Source: Chitinimonas arctica
GTDB lineage: Bacteria; Pseudomonadota; Gammaproteobacteria; Burkholderiales; Chitinimonadaceae
NCBI RefSeq assembly: GCF_007431345.1
Contig: NZ_CP041730.1
Span: 3,658,001-3,722,000, forward strand
Reading direction: 5' to 3'
Length of the DNA: 64,000 bases
Below the pieces are notes generated by a model. That model saw only the letters and a program-made list of their open reading frames with translations, had not been told where the DNA came from and ran no database searches. Positions 51,377 through 60,582 of this stretch are shown in pieces. The translations under genes were made by a program, and so were the position numbers. Each line of letters opens with the position of its first letter. The stretch's first letter is position 1.

Positions 51377-52213
51377 ATGCACGATATCTTGGTCGATGGC
51401 ATCGCGCCCGCCACGGTCTCGCCGCGCGACCGTGGCCTGGCGTATGGCGACGGGGTTTTTCGGACCCTGCGCTGCCAGGAGGGCCGCCTGCTGGCTTGGC
51501 CGCGCCACTACCGCAAATTGCAGGCCGATTGCGCCGTATTGGGGCTGGACTGCCCATCCGAAGCGCGCTGGTTGGCAGATATTGCCCAGCTTGCGCCTAC
51601 CACCGCTGCAATCAAGCTGACCGTGACACGCGGCGTGGGCGCGCGCGGCTATGCCTGCGACCCGGCCGCGCCGGTCACGCGGCTGGTGCAAGCCGGCCCC
51701 TTGCCCGATTACTCCGCCGTACAGCGCCAAGGGGCAAGGGTGCGCCTTTGCGATTGGTTGCTGGGCAGCCAGCCCGGCCTGGCCGGCGTCAAGCACCTGA
51801 ACCGGCTCGATCAGGTGATGGCGCGGCGCGAATGGCAGGACCCCACGATATTCGACGGTTTGATGCGCAATGGCCGCGATGAGCTGGTGGAAGGGGTCAT
51901 CAGCAATGTGTTCCTGCTGCGCGGCGATTGCTTGCTGACCCACCCCCTGACCGATTGCGGCGTGGCCGGCGTGCTGCGCGAACTGGTGCTGGAAGTGGCT
52001 GCGGCGCAGGGGCTGCAAGTGCTGCTGCAAGCCTTTGACCTCACCGCCCTGACCCACGCCGATGCGTTGCTGCTGAGCAATAGCCTGGCGGGCGTGCTAC
52101 CCGTCGCCCAGTGTGGTTCAATGAGCTGGCATGATTTTCGCATTGCGGAGCGGCTGAATCTTGCCATCTCCCGTATCGCCTTCGAGGAAAGCCTTCCATG
52201 TTCACCCGCCTAG
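51377..52213 (+). CDS. pabC: 4-amino-4-deoxychorismate lyase
   Basis: This PLP enzyme (class IV fold) releases pyruvate to give p-aminobenzoate. The 278-residue protein starts HDILVDGIAPATVSPRDRGL and AYGDGVFRTLR. It contains KHLNRLDQVMARREW with the PLP Lys, ELVEGVISNVFLLRG and SNSLAGVLPV. The ATG at 51377 follows the hydrolase stop by 2 nt, and an overlapping TTG at 51371 is possible. It pairs with pabB upstream. Confidence 0.93.
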   Translation: MHDILVDGIAPATVSPRDRGLAYGDGVFRTLRCQEGRLLAWPRHYRKLQADCAVLGLDCPSEARWLADIAQLAPTTAAIKLTVTRGVGARGYACDPAAPVTRLVQAGPLPDYSAVQRQGARVRLCDWLLGSQPGLAGVKHLNRLDQVMARREWQDPTIFDGLMRNGRDELVEGVISNVFLLRGDCLLTHPLTDCGVAGVLRELVLEVAAAQGLQVLLQAFDLTALTHADALLLSNSLAGVLPVAQCGSMSWHDFRIAERLNLAISRIAFEESLPCSPA

Positions 52214-52485
52214 TCCTGCTCGCCCTATTGAGTCCCGTCGCCTTTGCCGCACCATCCAAATCCAAGGCCGAACCCATCGTGCTGGCGGACAAGTATTCAC
52301 CCATCTTCTACGAGCATCTACAGGGCAAGGAAAGAACCCGCTGCGAGCAATATGTGCGGGAATTGACGCTGATGGCCAAACGCCAGCAAATGGGCATCCG
52401 GCCCGGCGATGCCACCAAGATGACGGCCAAGCGGCAGTTGATAGAAGCGAACTACGATAAGTATTGTCTACGCTTGCAGAAGTAA
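52198..52485 (+). CDS. Small exported protein, unknown function
   Basis: The 95-residue protein has a clear signal peptide (MFTRLVLLALLSPVAFA) and a basic mature part with two Cys (RTRCEQYVREL and DKYCLRLQ). Its ATG overlaps the end of pabC by 16 bp. I recognise no family. The two Cys could form a disulphide in the periplasm. Confidence 0.68.
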   Translation: MFTRLVLLALLSPVAFAAPSKSKAEPIVLADKYSPIFYEHLQGKERTRCEQYVRELTLMAKRQQMGIRPGDATKMTAKRQLIEANYDKYCLRLQK

Positions 52486-53307
52486 AGGGGCATTCACAAA
52501 GTCCAGAAGCTCTTGCTCGCACGCGGATACCAAAACGGAAACGTGGCCGCTCCGCAATTCGTCCACGATGTCCGAGTAGGCCTTAAAGCGCTCGCCAGAC
52601 CGTTCTGGTGGCGGCTCCACGGCGAAAAGTACCTGATCCGGCAAAAGCTTGCGCGCCCGAAGACGGCGTAACTTTTGCAACCAGGCGTCACCATGCTCGT
52701 AGATCAGTTGAGGTTCGGCTTGTGACAAGTTGAACGGCTTAATGATCTTGATAGCGTGCACATCATCAAATTGAACGAAGGGGAACTTCGCCGAGTACGC
52801 GTCATCACCGATACGGTGCGGCTTAAACGGCCGCTCCAGTGCCAAACCCTTCAGTAGCGTATGGATGCGACGCTCAATACGCTGCTCGACGTACTCGGGC
52901 GTAACGAAGTCACGCTCTACATAACGAGCGAATAATTTTTGCAAAGCTGCTTCAGGCTCTTCCACCAACAATGCACGTGGCTGGCCGAAGCGCAAAATTG
53001 CCTCGCGAGGATGAACCAGATGGCTGAACATCTCACGTATCAGCTTTGCATCTGGTAGTTGATGCGTCACGAGGATTGCACCAATGCGTTTCAATTCTCC
53101 GGCTAAAAGCTTTATCGAATCGGTATAAACGCGACCGTCTAGCTCATCAAAGAAACGCGTGATGCGCGAATATCGACGATCTTGCAATTTGAAGCCGAAG
53201 TAGCCACTTTGCGGGCACGCCAAAACAATGCCTACATTGGCGAACTCGCCTGTTTCTGCATACGGTAAGAACTGAACAATGGCATAGCGGCAAGCAAGTT
53301 TCGTCAT
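52468..53307 (-). CDS. DUF3037-family protein, partner of the HipA-like kinase
   Basis: The 279-residue protein starts CRYAIVQFLPYAETGEFANV and GIVLACPQSGYFGFKL, the DUF3037 signature. Its ATG overlaps the stop of the upstream HipA-like gene by 4 nt. DUF3037 genes are commonly found beside HipA-like kinases. Whether it is an antitoxin, a substrate or a cofactor is unknown. Its 3' end overlaps the convergent small exported gene by 18 bp. Confidence 0.85.
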   Translation of the reverse strand: MTKLACRYAIVQFLPYAETGEFANVGIVLACPQSGYFGFKLQDRRYSRITRFFDELDGRVYTDSIKLLAGELKRIGAILVTHQLPDAKLIREMFSHLVHPREAILRFGQPRALLVEEPEAALQKLFARYVERDFVTPEYVEQRIERRIHTLLKGLALERPFKPHRIGDDAYSAKFPFVQFDDVHAIKIIKPFNLSQAEPQLIYEHGDAWLQKLRRLRARKLLPDQVLFAVEPPPERSGERFKAYSDIVDELRSGHVSVLVSACEQELLDFVNAPLLLQA

Positions 53308-54026
53308 ACCATCCTCCAGAAGTCAGGGGTGGAACACCGCGCCAAACGGGCGCGGGCTGCATTTGTATCAAAGTTGGCCGGAACATCACGCTCCGCGTTC
53401 GCCCAGTGCCACTCTTCAGGTACATTATCGCAAGCCGAATCGAACACGGCTAACAGATTTGCCAGGCGGGTAGCAGATTCCGCACGCCCGACAAGGTTGT
53501 CGAAGATTGTCGGCGCAATATCGGCAAAAACGTGATGCTTTAGGAACAGCGAGGGGTCGAAGTCCGCGTCGAAGGCGCGATTATGGTCAATTACCACTAG
53601 GCTAGCAGTAGCACTATCCCACAACAGGTTGGGGTTTGTAGTAAGGCGGTCGCCATTCCTGACCCACCAGTCGAATAGCAGCAGATCACACTTCAGCTTG
53701 TCTGGTACCCGACAAGCAAAGCTTGGTTCGAACCAGGATGTTCCAGGATACTGGCGTGAGCCAAACGCTAACCCAACGCCGAGCTCGCGCCAAGCAGCTG
53801 GTGTCTCCACTATGAGTTCGGCAGGGATATCCACGACGCAAAAAGCCGGCAACGGTAGGCCAAGCGCCATACCGAGGTGCCCGCATGTCCATTCACTCCA
53901 TAGACTATGGCGGTCGGTGTTTTTTCCCTTCACATAGTAAAACGCGTCATCTTCTCCTCTGCAGAGGTATGGTCGCGACAAGCCCTGCTCTGATGGGCCA
54001 AGGATTTCAATAATTTGAACGGGCAT
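53304..54026 (-). CDS. HipA-like protein kinase
   Basis: The 240-residue single-domain kinase resembles the short HipA_2 group and lacks the N-terminal subdomain of full HipA. FYYVKGKN holds the ATP-binding Lys. DLLLFDWWVRNGDRLTTNPN matches the catalytic D-x-W-x-x-N-x-D-R plus N-P-N-L-L pattern, and VVIDHNRAFD provides the metal-binding Asp. All key residues look intact. There is no HipB-like HTH gene; DUF3037 follows instead. Slightly lower GC than its neighbours suggests an accessory pair. Confidence 0.85.
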   Translation of the reverse strand: MPVQIIEILGPSEQGLSRPYLCRGEDDAFYYVKGKNTDRHSLWSEWTCGHLGMALGLPLPAFCVVDIPAELIVETPAAWRELGVGLAFGSRQYPGTSWFEPSFACRVPDKLKCDLLLFDWWVRNGDRLTTNPNLLWDSATASLVVIDHNRAFDADFDPSLFLKHHVFADIAPTIFDNLVGRAESATRLANLLAVFDSACDNVPEEWHWANAERDVPANFDTNAARARLARCSTPDFWRMV

Positions 54027-54192
54027 CTCTAGCAAATTTGGCGCTCCTATTATTTAGGCCGCCACGCAACTTTACGTGAGACAGGGTGTAATGGGAACTT
54101 GGAGTGACTTGCCGGCTGGCGCTCCTCCCTGCAATGGTCCGACAGGTAGTGAGCTACACTTGAAAACCACCCCAGTCCAACGGAGTCGACCC

Positions 54193-55056
54193 ATGGTGCG
54201 CGCCCTCCTGCTGCTGGTTCTTGCCTTGAGCGCCGGCCCATTGCATGCGGCAGAGCCCAAGGTGCTGCGGATCGCCGCCAATCCCAATCTGTCGCACCTG
54301 GAGCTGCTGCAAAACTTCGGTCCCATGGCCAGCGCCCTGGAGAAGGAGCTGGGCGTCAAGGTCGAGTTGGTGAGCGGCAAGAACTACGACGACACCATAC
54401 GGCTCTTGAAGGCCGGCGAAGTCGATATCGCCGGCACCGGGGCCTATGGTTATGTCTCCGCCCAGGCCGAATTCGGCGCCCGCCTGGTGGTGCGCTATGT
54501 GGAAGAGGGCGGCGATGCCTATCGCGCGGTATTGGTCGTGCGCATAGACAGCGGGATAGTCGCGGTGCGCGAGCTGAAGGGCAAGCGGATCGCCTTTACC
54601 GATACCAAGTCTACTTCGGGCTATGCACTCCCGGTGCTGGAGCTGCAGCGCAATGGCATCGGCCTGAAGGATATCCAGCCCGAGTTCGTCAAATCCCAAC
54701 CCAACTCCGCGATTGCTGTTTTTAACCGGCAGGTCGATGCCGGCGCCATCGCCGACAACCAGCTCAATGAGAAATACGGCGTCAAGCTGGATGAGCTGAA
54801 GGTGATCTGGCGCTCCGAGCCTATCCCGCATGGCATATGGATGGCGGGACCGGCCATGCCGGCCGACGAGCTCAAGCGGATCGCGGCCGCCATGCTGAAA
54901 ATTTCAGCCAGTCCGGAGGCCCGGCAGATGTTCGCCCGCGCCTCGGTCAAGGGCTTTATCGCCGGCCGCGACAGTGACTTCGATTCGGTACGCGGTGCGC
55001 GCCAAATGCTGGAGGCGTCCAAGGAGGCGGCGGTCAAGGCGACGGGTGCCCGTTAA
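54193..55056 (+). CDS. PhnD-like periplasmic phosphate/phosphonate-type binding protein
   Basis: The 287-residue protein has a signal peptide (MVRALLLLVLALSAGPLHA) and a PhnD/TctC-like two-lobe fold: LRIAANPNLSHLELLQNFGP, VELVSGKNYDDTIRLLKAGE, DIAGTGAYGYVSAQAE, IAFTDTKSTSGYALPVLELQ and RSEPIPHGIWMAGP. No ABC permease is adjacent. It abuts a convergent sensor kinase gene, so it could serve signalling, but this is inference. The frame is open to 54076; the signal peptide fixes the start. Confidence 0.83.
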   Translation: MVRALLLLVLALSAGPLHAAEPKVLRIAANPNLSHLELLQNFGPMASALEKELGVKVELVSGKNYDDTIRLLKAGEVDIAGTGAYGYVSAQAEFGARLVVRYVEEGGDAYRAVLVVRIDSGIVAVRELKGKRIAFTDTKSTSGYALPVLELQRNGIGLKDIQPEFVKSQPNSAIAVFNRQVDAGAIADNQLNEKYGVKLDELKVIWRSEPIPHGIWMAGPAMPADELKRIAAAMLKISASPEARQMFARASVKGFIAGRDSDFDSVRGARQMLEASKEAAVKATGAR

Positions 55057-56886
55057 CTACGCGACCAAGGGAGCAACCGCCAAGGTGAAATAGAACGTCG
55101 CACCCTGGCCGATGCTGCCCTCGGCCCAGATCCGGCCGCCATGGCGGTGCACGATGCGGGCAGCGGTGGCGAGCCCGATGCCGCAGCCTTCGAACTCATC
55201 CGCCGAATGCAGCCGCTGAAAGGCGCCGAACAACTTGACGGCATGGTCCTGGTCGAAGCCGGCGCCGTTGTCGCGGACGAAGTAGACCCACTCCTCGCCG
55301 ACCCGCTCGCGGCCGAATTCGATGCGGGCCTGTGCCCGCTTGGCGGTATATTTCCAGGCATTGCCCAATAGATTCTGGATCAGGGCCTGCAACATGGCCC
55401 AGTCGCCCAGGTCCGGTAAGGCGTTTTCGATCCGGACCTCTACCTGGCGTTCCGGCTGGCTGCCGCGCAAATCCTCGATCACGGCCATGGCCAGCAGGGC
55501 CAGGTCCACCTGCCGCGGCACCAGGCTGCCTCGACTGACTTGGGAGAGCGCCAGTAGTCCATCGATCAGCGCGCCCATGCGCTGGGTGGCGCGGGTAATG
55601 CGCGCGAGATAGCCGCGCGCCTCCTCGGGCAACCTGTCGCCATGATCCTCCTGCAGCATCTGGGCGAAACCGGCAATCCCGCGCAAGGGAGAGCGCAGGT
55701 CGTGCGATACCGAGTAGCTGAATTTTTCCAGTTCCTGGTTGGCCGCCGAGAGGGCCAGCGTGCGCTGCGCCACCCGCAGCTCCAGCTCGTCACGATAGCG
55801 CTTCAGTTCCTCTTCGACCGCCTTCAACTGGCCGAGATCCTGCAGGACCACCAGCAGATAGGCCAGTTCGCCGCCGGCAGCCCGATAGGCCGAGACCGTG
55901 CACAGACACCAGACATAGTCGCCCGCGCGGCTGCGATAGCGTTGTTCGGCTTGCCAGCCGGCGACATCGCCGGCGCTCACCTTGGCAATGGCGGTATGCA
56001 TGGCCGGCAGGTCGGTGGGATGGCAGAGCTGTTCCAGGTCGGGCAGCGGCAAGGCGCTATAGCCCAATAGTTCGTTCAGCCTATGGTTGCTGCGTAGCCA
56101 ATGGCCATTCGCCAGCAGATGGCCGATGCCCACCCCGGCCAGTTCGAACTGGATACGAAACTCCTGTTCGCTGGCCCGTATTGCGTCCAACTGGGTCCGC
56201 ACCTCGGCGCTCATATGGTTGATGGTGGCCGCCAACTCGGCCACCTCCAAGGCGCCGCTTTCCGGCAGGCGCTGGCTGAAATCGCCGGCCGCCACCGCCC
56301 GGCTGGCCTTGGCGGCCTGTTGCAGGCTGCGGGTCAGCCAAATACCGATGCCCCCTAGCAGCAACATGCTCAAGCCCAGCGCCGCCGTGGCGATCAGGAT
56401 GCCTTGCTGTACCAGGTCGGCCCGGGTGGTGGCGATGATGCGGGTCGAGATGCCCAGGCGGATCTGGCCCAGCCGCTGGCCGGCCAGGGTGACCGGTCGT
56501 TCGATATGGTAGGCGCCCTGGCGGATCGCCAAGTCCAGGTCGTCGCTGAGGGCGGGCAGGGGGGCGTCGAACGGCAGGCCGGCCTGGGCCACGCGCCGCC
56601 CTTTCGTGTCGCTGACGCTGAGATAGACCAGCTCGCGGTCATGCTCGCTGACGGCCACCGCCAGGAAGTCCTGCAGACCGGCATAGTCGCGCTGCAGCAG
56701 ATACGGCAACAGGGCGGCATTGAGCATGGGGGTGGTTTGCGCAACGATGGCTTCGATACTGCTGTGGGCGGCGTTATCGATCAAGCGTACGGAGTTGGCG
56801 ATCAGCACGCCCAGCACCGCGGCCTCGACCAGCATGCTGGTGACGATCAGGCGAAAACGCAGAGAGCGGGGCCACGGAAAGGGCAT
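55057..56886 (-). CDS. Sensor histidine kinase (double-TM, HAMP, PAS, HisKA, HATPase)
   Basis: The 609-residue protein has two membrane segments (about residues 12-33 and 160-185) around a periplasmic sensor of about 125 residues. A HAMP domain and a PAS domain (SEQEFRIQFELAGVGIGHLL) follow. The H-box is EKFSYSVSHDLRSPLRGIAG. The ATPase has LIQNLLGNAWKYTAK, FVRDNGAGFDQDHA and GCGIGLATAARIVHRHGG. No response regulator lies nearby. Its stop codon abuts that of the convergent PhnD-like gene. Confidence 0.93.
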   Translation of the reverse strand: MPFPWPRSLRFRLIVTSMLVEAAVLGVLIANSVRLIDNAAHSSIEAIVAQTTPMLNAALLPYLLQRDYAGLQDFLAVAVSEHDRELVYLSVSDTKGRRVAQAGLPFDAPLPALSDDLDLAIRQGAYHIERPVTLAGQRLGQIRLGISTRIIATTRADLVQQGILIATAALGLSMLLLGGIGIWLTRSLQQAAKASRAVAAGDFSQRLPESGALEVAELAATINHMSAEVRTQLDAIRASEQEFRIQFELAGVGIGHLLANGHWLRSNHRLNELLGYSALPLPDLEQLCHPTDLPAMHTAIAKVSAGDVAGWQAEQRYRSRAGDYVWCLCTVSAYRAAGGELAYLLVVLQDLGQLKAVEEELKRYRDELELRVAQRTLALSAANQELEKFSYSVSHDLRSPLRGIAGFAQMLQEDHGDRLPEEARGYLARITRATQRMGALIDGLLALSQVSRGSLVPRQVDLALLAMAVIEDLRGSQPERQVEVRIENALPDLGDWAMLQALIQNLLGNAWKYTAKRAQARIEFGRERVGEEWVYFVRDNGAGFDQDHAVKLFGAFQRLHSADEFEGCGIGLATAARIVHRHGGRIWAEGSIGQGATFYFTLAVAPLVA

Positions 56887-57327
56887 GGGTAGGCGAGGTC
56901 GGCAGTGATGGCATGGAAGCTACGCATAGGCGTCTAGCTTCAGCGTAGCAGCGGGATGTGCCCTTGACAGCGCAATCGACGTAAGTGAAAAGAACGTAAA
57001 GCGCGCAGCCGGCTTCTATATTAATAATCGCGCATATATCATATTTATTTGGTAGTTTCTGGCTTGGAAATAATTAATGCTAAAGACTGGATTGCTGAAA
57101 AAAATGCCATAAGAATAACCATGAAAATATGTGGCGTGATTAAAACAATATTTCTTGTAGTTGACGAATCGTTCGATTTTGGGTGCGTCTTGGAGTACTT
57201 TTACTGCGGCTTCCAAGCGATGGCAAAAGCATCGTGGCGGTAGCCCGGGGAGCGCCGGTCGAAGAACCGGGCTCGGTTCTCGGCTAGTCTCTCCGGCACA
57301 CTCAACCAACTGTGAAGAGGAAGACTC
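56887..57327. other. Region between the sensor kinase gene and the lanthipeptide precursor
   Basis: The 441 bp contain an AT-rich stretch (about 57015-57190) that probably holds promoters for both directions, though no box is convincing. A stem AGCCCGG (57242-57248) pairs with CCGGGCT (57267-57273) and may be an attenuator or terminator. An open frame at 57049-57243 starts with TTG, has no ribosome binding site and is not called. Confidence 0.5.
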
Positions 57328-57516
57328 ATGGACAACATCGAAGCAGCAAACCTCGTTGAAATGTGGCGCAATGAAGCCGGCGACAGCAATCCTGCCGGTG
57401 CTCTGTACGTGAGCGGCGAATATGCCGAAGCCGATATCGCCATGTCGATCCGTCCCCTGACCTGGGGTGGTTGCGGCACTGCTTGTTCCGGTTCGTCGCG
57501 CTATATGTGCTGTTGA
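57328..57516 (+). CDS. lanA: Class II lanthipeptide precursor (mersacidin-type leader)
   Basis: The 62-residue peptide has an acidic leader whose LVEMWRNEAGDSNPAGALY (residues 9-27) aligns with the W-K-D-P...N-P-A-G leader pattern of mersacidin precursors. A Gly-Gly at 47-48 precedes Cys49. Cleavage there would leave a 14-residue core, CGTACSGSSRYMCC, with four Cys and Thr51, Ser54, Ser56 and Ser57 as dehydration sites. Mature mersacidin also begins with Cys followed closely by Thr. AGAGGAAG upstream of the ATG is a strong ribosome binding site. It lies 177 bp before lanM. The identity is strong from leader, core and context; ring pattern and activity are unknown. Confidence 0.88.
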   Translation: MDNIEAANLVEMWRNEAGDSNPAGALYVSGEYAEADIAMSIRPLTWGGCGTACSGSSRYMCC

Positions 57517-57538
57517 TTTTCTAGGGTAGCGCCGACAG

Positions 57539-57680
57539 GCCGGCAGCGCCGGCGACGCTCCTTCGTATTATGCGAAGGCGGATATGCCTAAATATTAATT
57601 TAACTTTCCGCTTGATAAGCTAGCGGTTAGCGAATGCGCTTGTCGGTGCTCCTTATGCTTATATTAAGTTTTAGCATAAG
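57539..57680 (+). promoter_or_regulatory. Three stem-loops between lanA and lanM
   Basis: GCCGGC-AGC-GCCGGC (57539-57553), CCTTCG/CGAAGG (57560-57578) and CTTATGCT/AGCATAAG (57652-57680) lie in order. The last ends directly before the AAAGG ribosome binding site of lanM. They could reduce lanM relative to lanA or protect the precursor mRNA. No classic T-tract follows the first two. Confidence 0.55.
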
Positions 57681-57693
57681 AAAGGTTTATTGA

Positions 57694-60582
57694 ATGACGG
57701 TGTCTGATAAAGACACCAGTAACTTCGATAAATGCCTGGGTTGCCTGATTTCGCCATATATGGACGATCTGGCAACCCGGCTTTTTTCAGTTACTGGGCT
57801 GCTGAAGGGGGAGTCGCAGGTCATTTTGGGTGCGACGCAAGATGCCTTGCTGGAAGTGTTGCACGCCAAACTCGGCCGCTTGTTGCTGCTTGAACTGAAC
57901 GCGGCCCGTGTCACCGGCAAGTTGCATGCCGAGGACCCCGCCCAACGCTGGGCGGAATTCATCGAACTTGCCTCGGCGCGCCCGTTCTGGGACGGGCTGG
58001 CGGCGCCGTACCCGACCATGCATCGCCGCGTGGAGGCCGTGATCCGGCACCGCTGCGAGGCATCCTTGACATTCGCCGGCCGCTGGGCCGCCGACCGGCA
58101 GGCGCTCGCCAGCCTATGCGGCGAAGCGCCCGGCGCGCTGCTGGAACTGAGTTTTGGCGCGGGCGACAGCCATCAGGGCGGCCAAACCGTCGCGATTGTC
58201 CGCTGCGAAGGCGGCCGAGTCGTCTACAAGCCCCGCTCGATGGCCGTCGATATCGCCTTGGCGCGCTTTATCGACGAACTTGCGCCGGCGCATGGCGAGC
58301 GCATGACGATCAGCGTGCCGCAGGTATTGTCGCGCGGCGAACATGGCTGGTCGAAATTCGTCCCGCATCGCTATGCGGCGGACGATGCCGAGCTGCGCGA
58401 CTTCTATCGCGGCATCGGCCATTGGCTGGCCGTGATGCGTTTGCTGGGCGGTAACGACCTGCATGCCGAGAACCTGATCGCCCACGGCGGCAGCCCGGTC
58501 GTGGTGGACTGCGAAACCCTGTTCGCACCGCGTCTCCAAGCCCGTCCGTCCGGATTGGGGGAGGCCGGCGACGAGGCCAACCTGCTGGTGAACGAATCGG
58601 TACTCAATGTCGGCATGCTGCCTGGCCGTGGCCGCAGCCTCGGCTGGCGCGGCGTCGATGTCTCCAGCGTGGGCATGTTGCCGGGGCAGCAGCCGGTGCT
58701 GAACGTACCGGGCATCGTCAATGCCGGCACGGATGATGCCCGCCTGGGCACCACCACCATGGAAATGCCCCGCTCGCAGAACCATCCCAGCCCGGAACCG
58801 GCCTTGGGCACCTACTGGCCGGAGGTGCTGGCGGCGTTCGATCAATTGACCGCTACCTTGCAAGATTTGGACGCGACCGGATCGCTGCGTGAACGGTTGA
58901 AGGACTTCGAGGACTGCCGCATCCGCTTTGTCCCGCGCCCGACCGAAACCTATGCGGAAATCAGCCGTATGCTCTGGCACCCGGTGTCGCTGCATAAGCC
59001 CGGACCGGCGCAGGATCGTGCCTGCCATCTGCTGGCCACCATGGCGATCAATTTCCTCGGGGCGCCATCCGATCCGGCGGTGATCAGCGCCGAGGTCGAA
59101 GATCTTCTGGAAGGCGATATCCCCTTCTACACCGCGATTGCCGGCCATGGCGTGCTGGATGGTCCGCGCGGCACCCACTGGCTGCCACCTTGCAACCTGG
59201 TGGAAGCGGTGCTGGACGGATGGCGCTCGGCCGACTTCGAACTGGAACGCAAGGTCATCCGCGCCAGCCTGGTGAGCGCCTTTATCGCCGACGGCTGGTA
59301 TCCGGAGGATGTCTCCATCCTGCCGGAACATCCCCGCCTCGAGCAGCTGGACACCCGTCGCCGGGCGCAAGCCGCCCGCATCGTGGCCGAGCTGATGGCG
59401 GCGGCGATTCGCGGCAAGGACGGTACCGCCGCCTGGATCGCGCCCATCATGGGGGTGGATGGCTGGTCGGTACAGACCCTGGAAAACGACCTTTACGGCG
59501 GTTCCAGCGGCGTAGCCATCCTGCTGGCCGCCTATTTGAAGGAAGTGGCGGCGGGTCGCGCCGACCCGGTAGAAGGGCTGGACCGTTTGCTGGCCGACGT
59601 CCTGCGCTCGCTCGACCTGCTGGAAGACTGGGTCTACAAGGAATGGCAGCGCGCCGGTACGCAGAAGATGCGGCCGCTCCAGCCCGGCGGCTATATCGGC
59701 CTCGGTTCGCAGATCTGGACCCGCCTGACGCTGGCGGAGTGGGGCATGGATGGCGGAGAAGGTCTGCGGCGCGCTTGCGAGCTGGCCGAGATGTTGCCGG
59801 CCGCCGCCGCCGCGGATGAAGTAAACGACCTGCTGACCGGTCGCAGCGGCGCCATCGTGCCCTTGCTGATGCTGGCCCGCAAAACCGGCGATGCCCGCTA
59901 CCTGGAGATGGCCTGCGCCATCGGCGAGCAATTGTGCGCGCGGGTCGTGCACAAGGGCGCTGCCGTCTATTGGACGCATGAGCGCTGGCCCAATGGCATC
60001 GGCGGCTTTGCCCATGGCGTGACGGGCATAGGCTGGGCCTTGAGCTGGCTGGGACGGGAGTCGGGCCGGCAGGATTTCAGCGATATGGCCAACGCGGCTT
60101 TCGCATTCGAGGACAGCCTGTACGACGAGTCGGAACAGAACTGGCTCGATCTGCGCGATCTGCCGGTCAAGAGCGTGGCCGCCTGGTGCCATGGCGCGGT
60201 AGGTATCGGCCTGGCGCATCTGCATCTCGACCCGCAACTGCAGGATCCGGCCAACCGGCAGCGCATACGCGTCGCCGCGGCCGCCGCCTGGCGGGTCGGC
60301 TTCGGCCAGAACCATTGCCCTTGCCACGGCGACCTGGGTGCCTGGGAATTGCTCGACAGGGCCATGGCGCTGGACGAGGCGCCCGCCGGCTTGAGTCGCG
60401 AGCAGGTGATGGGGTTGATACTCTCCAGTATCGAGGAGCACGGCGCCATCAGCGGTATCGCCCGCAATACCTTTGCGCCGGGGTTGCTGTCCGGCCTGGG
60501 GGGCGTGGTGTACCAGCTGTTGCGGGCGCACCCGGATTGTCGCCTGCCCTCTGTCCTGACCTTGGGTGGAGGCGGCCTCTGA
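57694..60582 (+). CDS. lanM: Class II lanthipeptide synthetase LanM
   Basis: The 962-residue bifunctional enzyme dehydrates Ser/Thr and then forms lanthionine rings. The N-terminal kinase-like dehydratase (DUF4135) shows VVYKPRSMAVD with Lys179, GGNDLHAENLIAHGG with His257 and Asn260, and VVVDCETLF with Asp272 and Glu274. The C-terminal LanC-like cyclase has zinc ligands Cys832 (AAWCHGAVGIG), Cys877 and His878 (CPCHGDLGAWELLD), plus GGFAHGVTGIGWALSWLG. All catalytic features look intact. It has an AAAGG ribosome binding site and follows the precursor gene. Confidence 0.96.
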   Translation: MTVSDKDTSNFDKCLGCLISPYMDDLATRLFSVTGLLKGESQVILGATQDALLEVLHAKLGRLLLLELNAARVTGKLHAEDPAQRWAEFIELASARPFWDGLAAPYPTMHRRVEAVIRHRCEASLTFAGRWAADRQALASLCGEAPGALLELSFGAGDSHQGGQTVAIVRCEGGRVVYKPRSMAVDIALARFIDELAPAHGERMTISVPQVLSRGEHGWSKFVPHRYAADDAELRDFYRGIGHWLAVMRLLGGNDLHAENLIAHGGSPVVVDCETLFAPRLQARPSGLGEAGDEANLLVNESVLNVGMLPGRGRSLGWRGVDVSSVGMLPGQQPVLNVPGIVNAGTDDARLGTTTMEMPRSQNHPSPEPALGTYWPEVLAAFDQLTATLQDLDATGSLRERLKDFEDCRIRFVPRPTETYAEISRMLWHPVSLHKPGPAQDRACHLLATMAINFLGAPSDPAVISAEVEDLLEGDIPFYTAIAGHGVLDGPRGTHWLPPCNLVEAVLDGWRSADFELERKVIRASLVSAFIADGWYPEDVSILPEHPRLEQLDTRRRAQAARIVAELMAAAIRGKDGTAAWIAPIMGVDGWSVQTLENDLYGGSSGVAILLAAYLKEVAAGRADPVEGLDRLLADVLRSLDLLEDWVYKEWQRAGTQKMRPLQPGGYIGLGSQIWTRLTLAEWGMDGGEGLRRACELAEMLPAAAAADEVNDLLTGRSGAIVPLLMLARKTGDARYLEMACAIGEQLCARVVHKGAAVYWTHERWPNGIGGFAHGVTGIGWALSWLGRESGRQDFSDMANAAFAFEDSLYDESEQNWLDLRDLPVKSVAAWCHGAVGIGLAHLHLDPQLQDPANRQRIRVAAAAAWRVGFGQNHCPCHGDLGAWELLDRAMALDEAPAGLSREQVMGLILSSIEEHGAISGIARNTFAPGLLSGLGGVVYQLLRAHPDCRLPSVLTLGGGGL

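Noticed and set aside
57049..57243. 64-residue frame upstream of lanA as a second precursor or regulator
   Set aside because: It starts at TTG without a ribosome binding site, lies in AT-rich promoter-like DNA and has no lanthipeptide leader or core.
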